In this document: one piece after another, positions 11,223 through 19,360 of the stretch
Position numbering within the stretch: position 1 is the stretch's first letter
Layout: every line of letters begins with the position of its first letter
Assembly: GCF_019285775.1 (NCBI RefSeq)
Contig: NZ_CP079105.1
Coordinates: 1,054,001-1,118,000, forward strand
From: Skermania piniformis
GTDB taxonomy: Bacteria > Actinomycetota > Actinomycetes > Mycobacteriales > Mycobacteriaceae
DNA: 64,000 nucleotides
Direction of reading: 5' to 3'
Notes under the pieces: model-generated
Seen by the model: only the letters and a program-made list of their open reading frames with translations
The model's database searches: none
What the model was told of the DNA's origin: nothing
Translations under genes and position numbers: made by a program

Positions 11223-12800
11223 TCAATCCCGCTCGATGCCCGGTTTGTCGTCGTCGACGACGAAGGTCGCCGCCGTCGTCACCGGCGCACCCGGGCGGCT
11301 GATGTACGGCACCACCCGCAGGTCGCTGCGCCACAGTCGGTGGTCCACGCTCACCCGAACGTAGCCGCGGCGTCCGTCGAAATACTTCAGCGCGGGGTTT
11401 GCCGCGAGCAGCGTGCGGCCGGTGTCGGTCATCTCGGCGCCGTCGCCGCCGGTGGTGATCGACGTGCCGATGAACTCGGTACCGATCACCGGTGATCCCG
11501 GGTCGGCCGGATCGCGATGCAGGTCGCCGGCGATCGTGTGGTGCCGGTCGCCGGTGAGTACCACCAGGTTCCGTACGCCGCGGGCGGCCGCGGCACCGAG
11601 CACCGCGTCGCGGTCGGCGAGGTAGCCGTCCCAGGCATCGGTCGATACCCGTAGGCCGGGCCCGGGGTCGTTGTCGAGCTGGCCCAGCGCGACCTGATTG
11701 CCGATCACCTGCCACCGCGCGGCGGAGTCGGCGAAGCCGTCGATCAGCCAGTCCCGTTGTGCTCCGCCGAGGATCGTGCGGTCGCCGGCCCGGCGTGCCG
11801 GGCAGTCGGCGGCCGGCGCGTCGCCGCAGGCCTGGGCGGTGCGATACTGCCGAGTGTCGAGCATGGTGATCTCGGCGAGGTCCCCGAACCGGTAGCGGCG
11901 GTGTAACCGCATGTCCGGTCCGTGGGGTAGCTGGGCGAGTCGGAGCGGCTGGTGCTCGTACATCGCCCGCAGGGCCGCCGCTCGGCGCCGCCGGAACAGC
12001 GGGGGAATGCGGTAGATGTCCAGACCGAGTCCGGGGGAGTTGCCGGCCCAGTTGTTGTCGATTTCGTGGTCGTCCATCGTGACGATCCACGGGAATGCCG
12101 CGTGCGCTGCGCGAAGCGGCGCCTCGGACTTGTACTGCGCGTAGCTGAGCCGGTAGTCGCGCAGGTCGTAGTCCTCGTCGGCATCCATGCCCATGGTCAT
12201 CCCGACGCGTCCCCGTCGCCAGCCGGTCTCGTAGATGTAGTCGCCGAGATGGAGGACCAGGTCGAGATCCTCGGCGGCCATGTGGTTGTAGGCGGTGTAA
12301 TAGCCGGCGCTCCAGGACTGGCAGGACGCGAAGGCGAACCGCAACCGATCGGTCGGGGCGCCCGCCGCCGGTGCGGTTCGGGTGCGCCCGATCGGCGAGA
12401 TCGCCGCACCCGCTCGGAACCGGTAGAAGTACCAGCGATCCGGCGCCAGCCCGGTGATCTCCGGGTGGACGGTGTGCGCCAGGCTCCGATCGGCAACCGC
12501 GCTGCCCCGCCTCACGACGTCGCGAAAGCCCTCGTCGCGCGATACCTCGTAGTCGACGGTGACCGGGGCGGCGAACATGCCGCCGTGTCCGTCCGGCGCC
12601 AGCGGATCCGGCGCCAGCCGGGTCCACAGCACGACGCCGTCCGGAGTCGGGTCGCCCGACGCGACGCCCAACCCGAACGGGTCCGCGCCGCGCCATCGTG
12701 GGGCGGGGAAACGCGCAGCGCCGGTCAGGCTCGCGCCGGCCGCCACTGCTGCGGCGCTCGCCGCGCCGAGTTGGAGGAAACGGCGGCGGTTGACGGCCAT
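11223..12800 (-). CDS. phoD: Alkaline phosphatase D (PhoD family), Tat-exported
   Basis: A 525-residue secreted phosphodiesterase/phosphomonoesterase of the PhoD family, used for phosphorus scavenging outside the cell. The N-terminus is a twin-arginine signal peptide (NRRRFLQLG then a hydrophobic Ala-rich stretch). The PhoD N-terminal domain follows (FGLGVASGDPTPDGVVLWTR). The metallophosphatase core has VLHLGDYIYE, TMDDHEIDNNWAG and LTGDRHHT, the Asp/Asn/His metal ligands of this family. The ATG at 12800 is chosen because the Tat motif begins at codon 5; the open frame extends a further ~176 codons upstream without plausible content. Phosphate control is likely in the family, but I see no Pho box I can defend. 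Confidence 0.93.
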   Translation of the reverse strand: MAVNRRRFLQLGAASAAAVAAGASLTGAARFPAPRWRGADPFGLGVASGDPTPDGVVLWTRLAPDPLAPDGHGGMFAAPVTVDYEVSRDEGFRDVVRRGSAVADRSLAHTVHPEITGLAPDRWYFYRFRAGAAISPIGRTRTAPAAGAPTDRLRFAFASCQSWSAGYYTAYNHMAAEDLDLVLHLGDYIYETGWRRGRVGMTMGMDADEDYDLRDYRLSYAQYKSEAPLRAAHAAFPWIVTMDDHEIDNNWAGNSPGLGLDIYRIPPLFRRRRAAALRAMYEHQPLRLAQLPHGPDMRLHRRYRFGDLAEITMLDTRQYRTAQACGDAPAADCPARRAGDRTILGGAQRDWLIDGFADSAARWQVIGNQVALGQLDNDPGPGLRVSTDAWDGYLADRDAVLGAAAARGVRNLVVLTGDRHHTIAGDLHRDPADPGSPVIGTEFIGTSITTGGDGAEMTDTGRTLLAANPALKYFDGRRGYVRVSVDHRLWRSDLRVVPYISRPGAPVTTAATFVVDDDKPGIERD

Positions 12801-12972
12801 GGTGCCAGCGTAGGCGGTGCCGCGTCCGCGGACCCGTACGTAACGTGTCGTCGGAAAATGAGATCTAACGTTCGGAACAGGCGCTCGTTGCGAGCGTCCA
12901 GTTCGTAGCTCACACAAGATCGAGGGTGCGCGCGGCGGGCCGGGACGTGTGAACCCCAAGAGGAGGTACCAC

Positions 12973-13290
12973 ATGAACGCAACTATCCGGCGGGCTGCCG
13001 CGGGAGCCTTCGTCGCCGGGCTGGTCGGGGTCGGCTCGGTGGTGGGCTCGGGCGCGGCCTCGGCGGTCGTGCCGCAAGGATGTACGACGACGCCGATCTC
13101 CGGCACCAGCGCTTTCTCCACCTGCGCCACGGACGGCTGGCATCGGGTGCACATCACCTGCTGGAACTGGTGGAGCGCCTCGGCGGGTGGCTGGTACGAG
13201 CGCTGGGGCAATCCGGCCTGGGGCCAGCAGCAATCCTGGTCCAGTTGCGACGTGCCGTTTACTTTGCGGTCGTGGGATATCACCTTCTGA
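12973..13290 (+). CDS. Small secreted Trp/Cys-rich protein, copy 1
   Basis: A 105-residue precursor with a Sec signal peptide (two Arg then a hydrophobic Ala/Gly/Val stretch, likely cleavage after ASA at residue 31). It leaves a ~74-residue mature protein with four cysteines and an unusual run of tryptophans: [32 protein letters not shown], then [16 protein letters not shown]. Four cysteines could form two disulfides. I know no family for it. The start ATG is fixed by AGGAGG ten bases upstream. An independent second copy lies 104 bp downstream. Composition, export and the absence of catalytic motifs suggest a binding, wall-associated or antimicrobial role; this is inference. Confidence 0.85.
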   Translation: MNATIRRAAAGAFVAGLVGVGSVVGSGAASAVVPQGCTTTPISGTSAFSTCATDGWHRVHITCWNWWSASAGGWYERWGNPAWGQQQSWSSCDVPFTLRSWDITF

Positions 13291-13394
13291 CGGATGTAAC
13301 CATTCCGCGTGAGCGAGATCAAGATCATGAGTTCGGCCCGGCGGTGCCGGGCCGGGCGCAGAGGTCGGATCGGCTGAACTCACGAGGAGGCTCG

Positions 13395-13709
13395 ATGCAC
13401 ACATCGATCAAGCGGTTCGCGTTCGCGACGACCGTGACCGCGTTCGTCGGATTCGGTTCGCTGGCCGGTGCCGGTGCGGCGGCGGCCGATCCGGTGCCGC
13501 TCGCCTGCACCACCACCCCCGTCTTCGGCACCGGCGCCTTCTCCACCTGCGGCACGGACGGCTGGCATCGGGTCCACGTGACCTGTTGGAATTGGTGGCC
13601 GGGCGGTGGTTGGTACGAGCGGTGGGGTAATCCGGCCTGGGGTCAGCAGCAGTCCTGGTCCAGTTGCGATATCCCGTTTACTTTGCGATCGTGGGATATC
13701 ACCTTCTGA
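13395..13709 (+). CDS. Small secreted Trp/Cys-rich protein, copy 2 (tandem paralogue)
   Basis: A 104-residue paralogue of the preceding gene. The signal peptide has a different sequence (likely cleavage after AAA at 31, mature start DPVPLAC). The mature part is nearly identical from CTTTP to the C-terminus, with all four cysteines and the [19 protein letters not shown] and RSWDITF segments retained. The main change is a two-residue shorter loop after WNWW. A GAGGAGG ribosome site lies directly upstream. The last ~35 coding bases are almost unchanged between copies while the signal peptides diverge, which points to selection or gene conversion on the mature part. The ynfA start lies 13 bp downstream. 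Confidence 0.85.
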   Translation: MHTSIKRFAFATTVTAFVGFGSLAGAGAAAADPVPLACTTTPVFGTGAFSTCGTDGWHRVHVTCWNWWPGGGWYERWGNPAWGQQQSWSSCDIPFTLRSWDITF

Positions 13710-13722
13710 TCGATCGAACAGC

Positions 13723-14055
13723 ATGATCGTTGCGAAATCGATCCTGCTGTTCGGGTTGTCGGCGATCGCCGAGATCGGCGGCGTCTGGCTTGTCTGGCAG
13801 GGCATTCGCGAGCATCGCGGCTGGCTCTGGATCGCGGTCGGGTTGGTCGCACTGGGGTGTTACGGAGTGCTGGCGAGCGCACAGCCGGACAGCCACTTCG
13901 GCCGGGTCCTCGCGGCCTACGGCGGGGTGTTCGTGGCCGGCTCGCTGGTGTGGGGAATGGTCCTGGACGGTTTTCGGCCGGACCGCTGGGATGTCGTCGG
14001 TGCACTGCTGTGTCTGACCGGCGTTGCCGTGATCATGTACGCGCCGCGCGGTTGA
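13723..14055 (+). CDS. YnfA family (UPF0060) small membrane protein
   Basis: A 110-residue integral membrane protein with four predicted helices and the YnfA signature: an early [17 protein letters not shown], a central [24 protein letters not shown], and a C-terminal [20 protein letters not shown]. The family resembles half-size small-multidrug-resistance transporters; its substrate is debated. ATG 13723 is used because similarity starts there, although no strong ribosome site precedes it. It follows the second mini-protein so closely that read-through transcription is likely. Confidence 0.9.
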   Translation: MIVAKSILLFGLSAIAEIGGVWLVWQGIREHRGWLWIAVGLVALGCYGVLASAQPDSHFGRVLAAYGGVFVAGSLVWGMVLDGFRPDRWDVVGALLCLTGVAVIMYAPRG

Positions 14056-14077
14056 CCGAACAGGCACAATATGCTTC

Positions 14078-14917
14078 ATGCCCGCTGGTTCCGATTCCGA
14101 GGTCGCCGGTGTCTATCCGGTGAGCGCGGTTGCGCGGCGGCTGGGCATACCGACCGCCACGCTCCGGAGCTGGAATCAGCGGTACCGCATCGGACCCGCG
14201 CGGGACCGGACGGGAGCCCACCGCCTCTATACCGACGCCGACGTCGCGCGGCTGGAGCACATGGTGGCGTTGATCCGCGGCGGTGCCTCGCCGGCCGGCG
14301 CGGCCGCGGCCACGCGGGATCGTCAGGTCGCTCCAGGAGATCACCGCGCGCTGGTGGCGGCAGTGTTCGCAGCGGACACGGTCGGGACGACCGATCTGCT
14401 CGCCGCGAATCTGCGTGAGCACGGCGTCGCGACGACCTGGGACGTGCTGTGTCGTCCCGCATTTGCCGAGGTGGTGGCGATTCAGGAGCGCTCCGGCGGC
14501 TGCATCGACGTGGAGCACCTGCTTTCCTGGTGCGTCAAGTCGGTGTTGCATCGCCGATATCCGCCACCGGCGGGCGTCGATCCCGGCGTGGTGCTGGCCT
14601 GCACCGCCGGCGAACGGCACACGCTGCCGCTGGAGGTGTTACGGGCTGCCTTGGCGGAGCGCGACCGGCCCGCGGTGATGCTCGGCGCGGATGTGCCCTC
14701 CTCCGCGGTGGCCGATGCGGTCGCCCGGCGGGCGGCTCCGGCCCGGGTGTTGCTCTGGTCGCAACAGAGTTCGACGGCGGCGGTCGCCGCCGTACGCGCG
14801 GCGGCGAACGCCGGTGCGGAGGTGTTCGGCGCCGGGCCCGGCTGGGTCGCGGCGGGGTTGTCGGGCGAGGTACGGGTACTGACCGATCTGGCTGCCGCCG
14901 TCGATGTGTTGAGCTGA
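14078..14917 (+). CDS. MerR-family regulator with cobalamin-binding-like domain (LitR/CarH-like)
   Basis: A 279-residue regulator. The N-terminal MerR helix-turn-helix (13-66) includes PVSAVARRLGIPTATLRSWN and the wing AHRLYTDADVARL. Residues 88-165 form a helical bundle and 168-279 a Rossmann-like domain. H181 in GERHTLP matches the position of the cobalt-ligating His of the B12 DxHxxG motif, but the Asp is Glu and the final Gly is Pro. An EH pair is at 146-147, yet the Trp expected about ten residues before it in CarH is missing. The family senses light through adenosylcobalamin. Gene context supports this; actual B12 binding is uncertain. The target is probably the four-gene operon that starts 92 bp downstream. 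Confidence 0.82.
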   Translation: MPAGSDSEVAGVYPVSAVARRLGIPTATLRSWNQRYRIGPARDRTGAHRLYTDADVARLEHMVALIRGGASPAGAAAATRDRQVAPGDHRALVAAVFAADTVGTTDLLAANLREHGVATTWDVLCRPAFAEVVAIQERSGGCIDVEHLLSWCVKSVLHRRYPPPAGVDPGVVLACTAGERHTLPLEVLRAALAERDRPAVMLGADVPSSAVADAVARRAAPARVLLWSQQSSTAAVAAVRAAANAGAEVFGAGPGWVAAGLSGEVRVLTDLAAAVDVLS

Positions 14918-14963
14918 GTCGCTCCGGCCGAACCCGGTGGGTACTCGACGCAGCCGGCATGAT

Positions 14964-14985
14964 TCGATGCATAATCGACGCATTC
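14964..14985 (+). promoter_or_regulatory. Two 11-bp direct repeats, candidate operator of the LitR-like regulator
   Basis: TCGATGCATAA (14964-14974) and TCGACGCATTC (14975-14985) match at 8 of 11 positions and abut exactly. CarH-type regulators bind tandem 11-bp direct repeats. A CATAAT at 14970-14975, resembling a -10 element, sits inside them. The pair is 25 bp before the GTG of the FAD protein. Confidence 0.4.
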
Positions 14986-15009
14986 CGGTCGACGATGCAA
15001 GGAGCGGTT

Positions 15010-16326
15010 GTGACCCGGCTTACCCACGCCGTGGACGGTAGGCCCCGAGTGGCTGTCGTCGGTAGCGGCGTCTCGGGGCTCACCGCCGCGTGGACCTTGA
15101 CCCGAACGGCCGAGGTGACCCTGTTCGAGCAAGAGGCCCGGCTGGGTGGGCACGCCGACACCCATCGAGTGCCGACCGCACGCGGCGATGTCGTCCCGGT
15201 CGACACCGCATTCTTGGTGCACAACGCGCGCACCTATCCCGTCCTGCTTCGACTGTTCGCCGAACTGGGGGTGGCCACCCAGGAATCGGAGATGAGTATG
15301 TCGGTCCGGTGCGACGGCTGTCGCTTGGAGTACGCCGGAGCGCGCGGTCCGCGCGGCGTGTTCGCCCGGATCGGCTCGGTGCGGCGTGGTCGGTATCTGC
15401 GCATGCTCACCGAGATACCCCGATTCCATCGGCTGGCTCGGAACTACCTCTCCGGCAAGGAAACCGGTCGAACTCTCGGTGAATTTGTGCGGGATGCCGG
15501 ACTTTCCGAGTATTTCGAGGCGCATTTCCTCACCCCGCTCGTGGCGGCGGTGTGGTCGTGCGATCCGACCACGGCATTGCGCTATCCGGCGGAGTATCTG
15601 TTCCGGTTCCTGGACAACCACGGGATGTTGTCGGTCTCCGGTTCGCCGGTGTGGCGCACGGTAACCGGTGGCTCGGCGACCTACGTTGCGGCGATCGCCG
15701 AACGGTTGGCGGTCGTGTCGCCCGCGACTCCGGTACGAAGCGTCGAGCGGCACGCCGACCACGTCGCGATCCGCGACGATGCGGACCGGGTGCGGACGTT
15801 CGACGCGGCAGTTGTCGCGACTCATCCGGATCAGGCACTTCGGATGCTTGCCGAGCCGACGCCGGCCGAGCGGCAGATCCTCGCAGCGATGCCGTACTCC
15901 ACCAGTCGAGCGGTGCTGCATCAGGACGAGTCGGTGCTGCCCGCCGCGCGGAACGCGCAGGCGTCGTGGAACTATCGGCTTCCCTCGTGTTCGGCCAAGG
16001 TGGACCGGGTGCTCGTCAGCTACGACGTGACCCGGCTGCAACGGCTGGACCCGGCGCACGGCCGCTTCCTGGTCACACTCGGCGACGAGGATCGCGTCGA
16101 TCCGGTGACGATTCTGGACCGGATGACGTATCAACATCCCCAGTACACACCCGAATCGGTTGCGGCGCAGCAGCGACTGGACGAGATCGGCGACGACCGG
16201 GTCGCCTTCGCCGGCGCTTACCACGGGTGGGGATTCCACGAAGACGGCGCGGCGTCGGGCTTGGCCGCTGCGCGCCGGATCGGTGCGCGCTGGTCCGGCC
16301 GCGGCGCGATGTCGGCGCCGTGGTGA
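15010..16326 (+). CDS. FAD-dependent amine-oxidase-like oxidoreductase
   Basis: A 438-residue flavoprotein of the NAD(P)-binding/amine-oxidase superfamily. The dinucleotide fold is RVAVVGSGVSGLTAAW (G18-x-G20-xx-G23), with the ribose-binding acid in TLFEQEARLGGH. A conserved block around GKETGRTLGEFVRDAGLSEYF and the C-terminal FAGAYHGWGFHEDGAASGL is typical of the family that travels with DUF1365 and cyclopropane synthase genes. The GTG at 15010 is preceded by AAGGAG (14999-15004); the frame stays open further upstream through the regulator gene but without similarity. It is the first gene of a four-gene operon and overlaps DUF1365 by four bases. Confidence 0.9.
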   Translation: MTRLTHAVDGRPRVAVVGSGVSGLTAAWTLTRTAEVTLFEQEARLGGHADTHRVPTARGDVVPVDTAFLVHNARTYPVLLRLFAELGVATQESEMSMSVRCDGCRLEYAGARGPRGVFARIGSVRRGRYLRMLTEIPRFHRLARNYLSGKETGRTLGEFVRDAGLSEYFEAHFLTPLVAAVWSCDPTTALRYPAEYLFRFLDNHGMLSVSGSPVWRTVTGGSATYVAAIAERLAVVSPATPVRSVERHADHVAIRDDADRVRTFDAAVVATHPDQALRMLAEPTPAERQILAAMPYSTSRAVLHQDESVLPAARNAQASWNYRLPSCSAKVDRVLVSYDVTRLQRLDPAHGRFLVTLGDEDRVDPVTILDRMTYQHPQYTPESVAAQQRLDEIGDDRVAFAGAYHGWGFHEDGAASGLAAARRIGARWSGRGAMSAPW

Positions 16327-17045
16327 CCCCCGCGCTCGTGTACACCCGGACCCGCCACGTCCGGCATACCCCGATACGGCACGAGTTCAGCTACCGCGGG
16401 TACTCCTGGCTGGTCGATCTCGACGATCTGCCACGGGTTCCGTGGTGGCTGCGGCCGGTGGCCGGCTTCGCCGCCCGCGACCACGTGGGCGACCCGGACC
16501 GGACCCTGCGGGAGAACGTCGACGCCTACCTGGCCGGGCACGGCATCGACCTACGCGGCGGCAGCGTCCGGATGCTGACCAATGCGCGGGTGTTCGGCTA
16601 CGTGTTCAACCCGTTGACGGTGTACTGGTGCCGGGACCACGACGACCGGCCGGTCTGCGTGATAGCCGAGGTGCACAACACCTACCGCGGTCGCCATCGT
16701 TACCTGCTGCATACCGACGAGCACGGTCGAGCGCGCATCCCGAAGCAGTTCTACGTGTCGCCGTTCAACCCGGTCGGCGGGGAGTACCGGATCCGCGCAC
16801 CGCAACCCACCGACCGGATCTGCGTGGCGATCACCTTGGCCGATCCGACAACCGTATTCAGCGCTACCACAACCGGTCTGGTGCGACCGGCGTCCACCAC
16901 GGCGACGCTGCGCGCGGCGATTCGTCATCCCTTCGCACCGCAGTTGGTGTCGTTGCGCATCCGGCGGCAGGGGCTGCGGTTGTGGACCCGCGGCCTGCCG
17001 ATCGTGCCGCGTCCGCGTGACCCTGTCGAGGAGCCGAACCGATGA
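16323..17045 (+). CDS. DUF1365 family protein
   Basis: A 240-residue DUF1365 protein. Conserved family segments are seen: HTPIRHEFSYRGYSWLVDLD, VRMLTNARVFGYVFNPLTVYW, VIAEVHNTYRGRHRYLL, KQFYVSPFNPVGGEYRIR. The GTG start overlaps the upstream stop (GTGA) and its own stop overlaps the methyltransferase start (ATGA). The biochemical role is not established. Its fixed association with the FAD protein and the cyclopropane-type methyltransferase implies a step in modification of unsaturated acyl chains. Confidence 0.92.
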   Translation: MTPALVYTRTRHVRHTPIRHEFSYRGYSWLVDLDDLPRVPWWLRPVAGFAARDHVGDPDRTLRENVDAYLAGHGIDLRGGSVRMLTNARVFGYVFNPLTVYWCRDHDDRPVCVIAEVHNTYRGRHRYLLHTDEHGRARIPKQFYVSPFNPVGGEYRIRAPQPTDRICVAITLADPTTVFSATTTGLVRPASTTATLRAAIRHPFAPQLVSLRIRRQGLRLWTRGLPIVPRPRDPVEEPNR

Positions 17046-18307
17046 GCACATCCGTGTCCGCTACGACCGCCGAGATACGCCCCGACGTTGCGCTCGCCGC
17101 TGCGCCGAACGGTGTCCGGGCGGCGATCGCAGCGCCGATTGCCGCGGCGTTGTTCCGTCGCGCGGCGCTGGCCGCCGGGCTGCGAATCGTCCTCCCGAAC
17201 GGCGTGATCCAGGGAGCCGACGATCCGGCAGCGCCATCGATGGTGATCCATGAACCACGGCGGTTCGCCCGGCGGCTCGGCGTGGACGGCCTGATCGGGT
17301 TCGGCGAGTCGTACATGGCCGAGGAATGGTCGGCGGCCGATCCGGCCGCGGTGTTGGCCACGCTCGCGGCCCGGATGGGCACGCTGGTGCCGGGGCCGGC
17401 CCAGCGCCTGCGCCGCTGGTACGTCGCGGCCCGTCCGGCCGGTGAACGCAACAGTCGCGGCAACTCGGCCCGCAACATCGCCCACCACTACGACCTGTCC
17501 AACGAGTTCTTCGCCTTGTTCCTGGACGAGACGATGACCTACTCCAGCGCCCTGTTCGGCGCGCTCGAGCCGGCGCCCCGGACGACCGACCTGGCCGCCG
17601 CTCAACGTGCCAAGATCGACGGAGTGCTCGACCTGGCCGGGGTCGGCCCGGGTACCCGCTTGCTGGAGATCGGCACCGGTTGGGGCGAACTCGCGCTGCG
17701 TGCGGCGCGCCGTGGCGCGCTGGTGCATTCGGTGACGTTGTCCGCGCGGCAGCGTGAGTCGGCGCTCGATCGGATTGCCGCGGCGGGCCTCGCGGATCGG
17801 GTCCGGATCGATCTGCGCGACTACCGGGCGATCGAGGACCGGTACGACGCGGTGGTCTCGGTCGAAATGATCGAAGCCGTCGGATACGAGTTCCTGCCGG
17901 ACTACTTCGGCGCGATCGGCGACGCGCTCGCGCCCGGTGGTCGGGCGGTGATCCAGGCCATCACGATGCCGCACGATCGCATGCGGGCCACCCGGGACAC
18001 CTACACCTGGATTCAGAAGTACATCTTCCCGGGCGGGTTTCTCCCGTCGGTGCAGCTGCTGCAACAGCTTTCGGGCGCGCAGGGGCTGACGCTCGCCGAG
18101 CCGTACCTGTTCGGTCCGCACTACGCGCACACCTTGCGGCTGTGGCAGGAGCAGTTGCTGCGCAACGAACCAGCGGTCGCGGCGCTCGGCTTCGACGCCG
18201 CCTTCCGTCGGATGTGGCGGTTGTATCTGGCATATGCCGAAGCAGGTTTTCGGAGCGGCTATCTGGATGTCGGTTGGTACCTGCTGACGCGGGCGGAGCT
18301 CCGATGA
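17042..18307 (+). CDS. Cyclopropane-fatty-acyl-phospholipid synthase family methyltransferase
   Basis: A 421-residue SAM-dependent methyltransferase that acts on the double bond of membrane acyl chains. Seen: the substrate-side motif IAHHYDLSNEFFALFLD (from about residue 147), the AdoMet loop LLEIGTGWGELAL (about 207-219), VSVEMIEAVGYEFLPDYF, and WIQKYIFPGGFLPS. Length agrees with Cfa rather than the shorter mycolic-acid methyltransferases. Possible products are a cyclopropane, a methyl branch or an intermediate of furan fatty acids. It is the third gene of the operon, with four-base overlaps at both ends. Confidence 0.93.
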   Translation: MSTSVSATTAEIRPDVALAAAPNGVRAAIAAPIAAALFRRAALAAGLRIVLPNGVIQGADDPAAPSMVIHEPRRFARRLGVDGLIGFGESYMAEEWSAADPAAVLATLAARMGTLVPGPAQRLRRWYVAARPAGERNSRGNSARNIAHHYDLSNEFFALFLDETMTYSSALFGALEPAPRTTDLAAAQRAKIDGVLDLAGVGPGTRLLEIGTGWGELALRAARRGALVHSVTLSARQRESALDRIAAAGLADRVRIDLRDYRAIEDRYDAVVSVEMIEAVGYEFLPDYFGAIGDALAPGGRAVIQAITMPHDRMRATRDTYTWIQKYIFPGGFLPSVQLLQQLSGAQGLTLAEPYLFGPHYAHTLRLWQEQLLRNEPAVAALGFDAAFRRMWRLYLAYAEAGFRSGYLDVGWYLLTRAELR

Positions 18308-19260
18308 GCGGGCCGCAACCGGCCGGCTGGGACTCGGTGCTGGACCGGACGGTGCTCGGCGGCTACACCGAGCTCGGTTACCGGCTTCGTCGGCACAGCT
18401 GGCCGGTCGACGACCCGGCGCCCGGCGCGATGTCCGGCCGCACCGCCCTGATCACGGGTGCCAACTCCGGCCTCGGCGAGGCCGCGGCTCGCGGTATGGC
18501 CGCGCTCGGCGCCGACGTCGTCCTGCTGGTCCGTGATCTCGAGCGGGGACAGCGCGCTGTCGAGCGCATCCGGTCGGCGGTGTCGGACGCTCGACTCACC
18601 GTGGCGCGCTGCGACGTCAGCGACCCGGCCGCGATCACCGAGTTCGCTGCGGGCTACCGCGGACCGGTCGACGTCCTGGTGCACAATGCGGGAGTCCTAC
18701 CAGCCCAGCGAACGGAATCGGTCGACGGACACGAGGTCACGCTGGCCACGCATGTGCTCGGCCCGTTGCGATTGACCGCACAGCTCACCGGACGGTTGGC
18801 CGAATCGCCCGATGCGCGGGTGATCTTCGTGTCGTCGGGCGGGATGTACCTGCAGCCGGCGCCGATCGAGGACCCGGAGTACCGCGTCGGCCGCTATCGG
18901 GGTGCGGAGGCCTATGCCCGGTCCAAGCGGATTCAGGTCGCGCTGCTGCCGGAGATGGCCCGGTACTGGGCGCCGATCTCGATCGCGGCCATGCATCCCG
19001 GCTGGGTGGACACCCCGGGAGTGGCCACCTCGCTGCCGCGTTTTCGCACTCTCACCCGGCCATTGCTGCGCACTCCGGCCGAGGGTGCCGACACGATCGT
19101 CTGGCTCGCTGCGACCGCGCCACCGCCGCCCAGTGGGCAGTTCTGGCAGGACCGCCGGGTGCGTCCGACGCACTACCTCGCGCGCACCCGGCGGTCGGAT
19201 CGGGAGCTCGCGGGCTTGTGGCGGTACTGCGCCAAGGAGGCGGGCTTGAACCTCGGTTGA
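18304..19260 (+). CDS. Short-chain dehydrogenase/reductase
   Basis: A 318-residue SDR with an N-terminal extension of about 40 residues before the fold. The cofactor loop TGANSGLGEAAARG begins near residue 52, VHNAGVLP supplies the NNAG-type motif, and the catalytic pair is Y204-x3-K208 in YARSK. It resembles the retinol-dehydrogenase-like SDRs (DHRS12-type) found beside DUF1365 and Cfa genes. The ATG overlaps the methyltransferase stop (ATGA), so it closes the operon. The substrate is probably a lipid aldehyde, alcohol or ketone. Confidence 0.9.
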   Translation: MSGPQPAGWDSVLDRTVLGGYTELGYRLRRHSWPVDDPAPGAMSGRTALITGANSGLGEAAARGMAALGADVVLLVRDLERGQRAVERIRSAVSDARLTVARCDVSDPAAITEFAAGYRGPVDVLVHNAGVLPAQRTESVDGHEVTLATHVLGPLRLTAQLTGRLAESPDARVIFVSSGGMYLQPAPIEDPEYRVGRYRGAEAYARSKRIQVALLPEMARYWAPISIAAMHPGWVDTPGVATSLPRFRTLTRPLLRTPAEGADTIVWLAATAPPPPSGQFWQDRRVRPTHYLARTRRSDRELAGLWRYCAKEAGLNLG

Positions 19261-19360
19261 GGACATCCGGCTGCGTCGGGCGGGCGTGCTGAGCTATGTT
19301 TCAGGAAGGCCTCGTCGGTGGTATCCACCGCTGATCGGCGGTCGGGGCGGAGGGCGAGAG

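Noticed and set aside
12801-13328. N-terminal extension of the PhoD frame by about 176 codons
   Set aside because: It would bury the twin-arginine signal peptide and run antisense to the first mini-protein gene. The Tat motif fixes the start at 12800.
14482-16239. Long open frame antisense to the FAD oxidoreductase
   Set aside because: Antisense frames of this length are common in high-GC genes. It is His/Arg-rich with no domain, and the plus strand encodes a clear flavoprotein.
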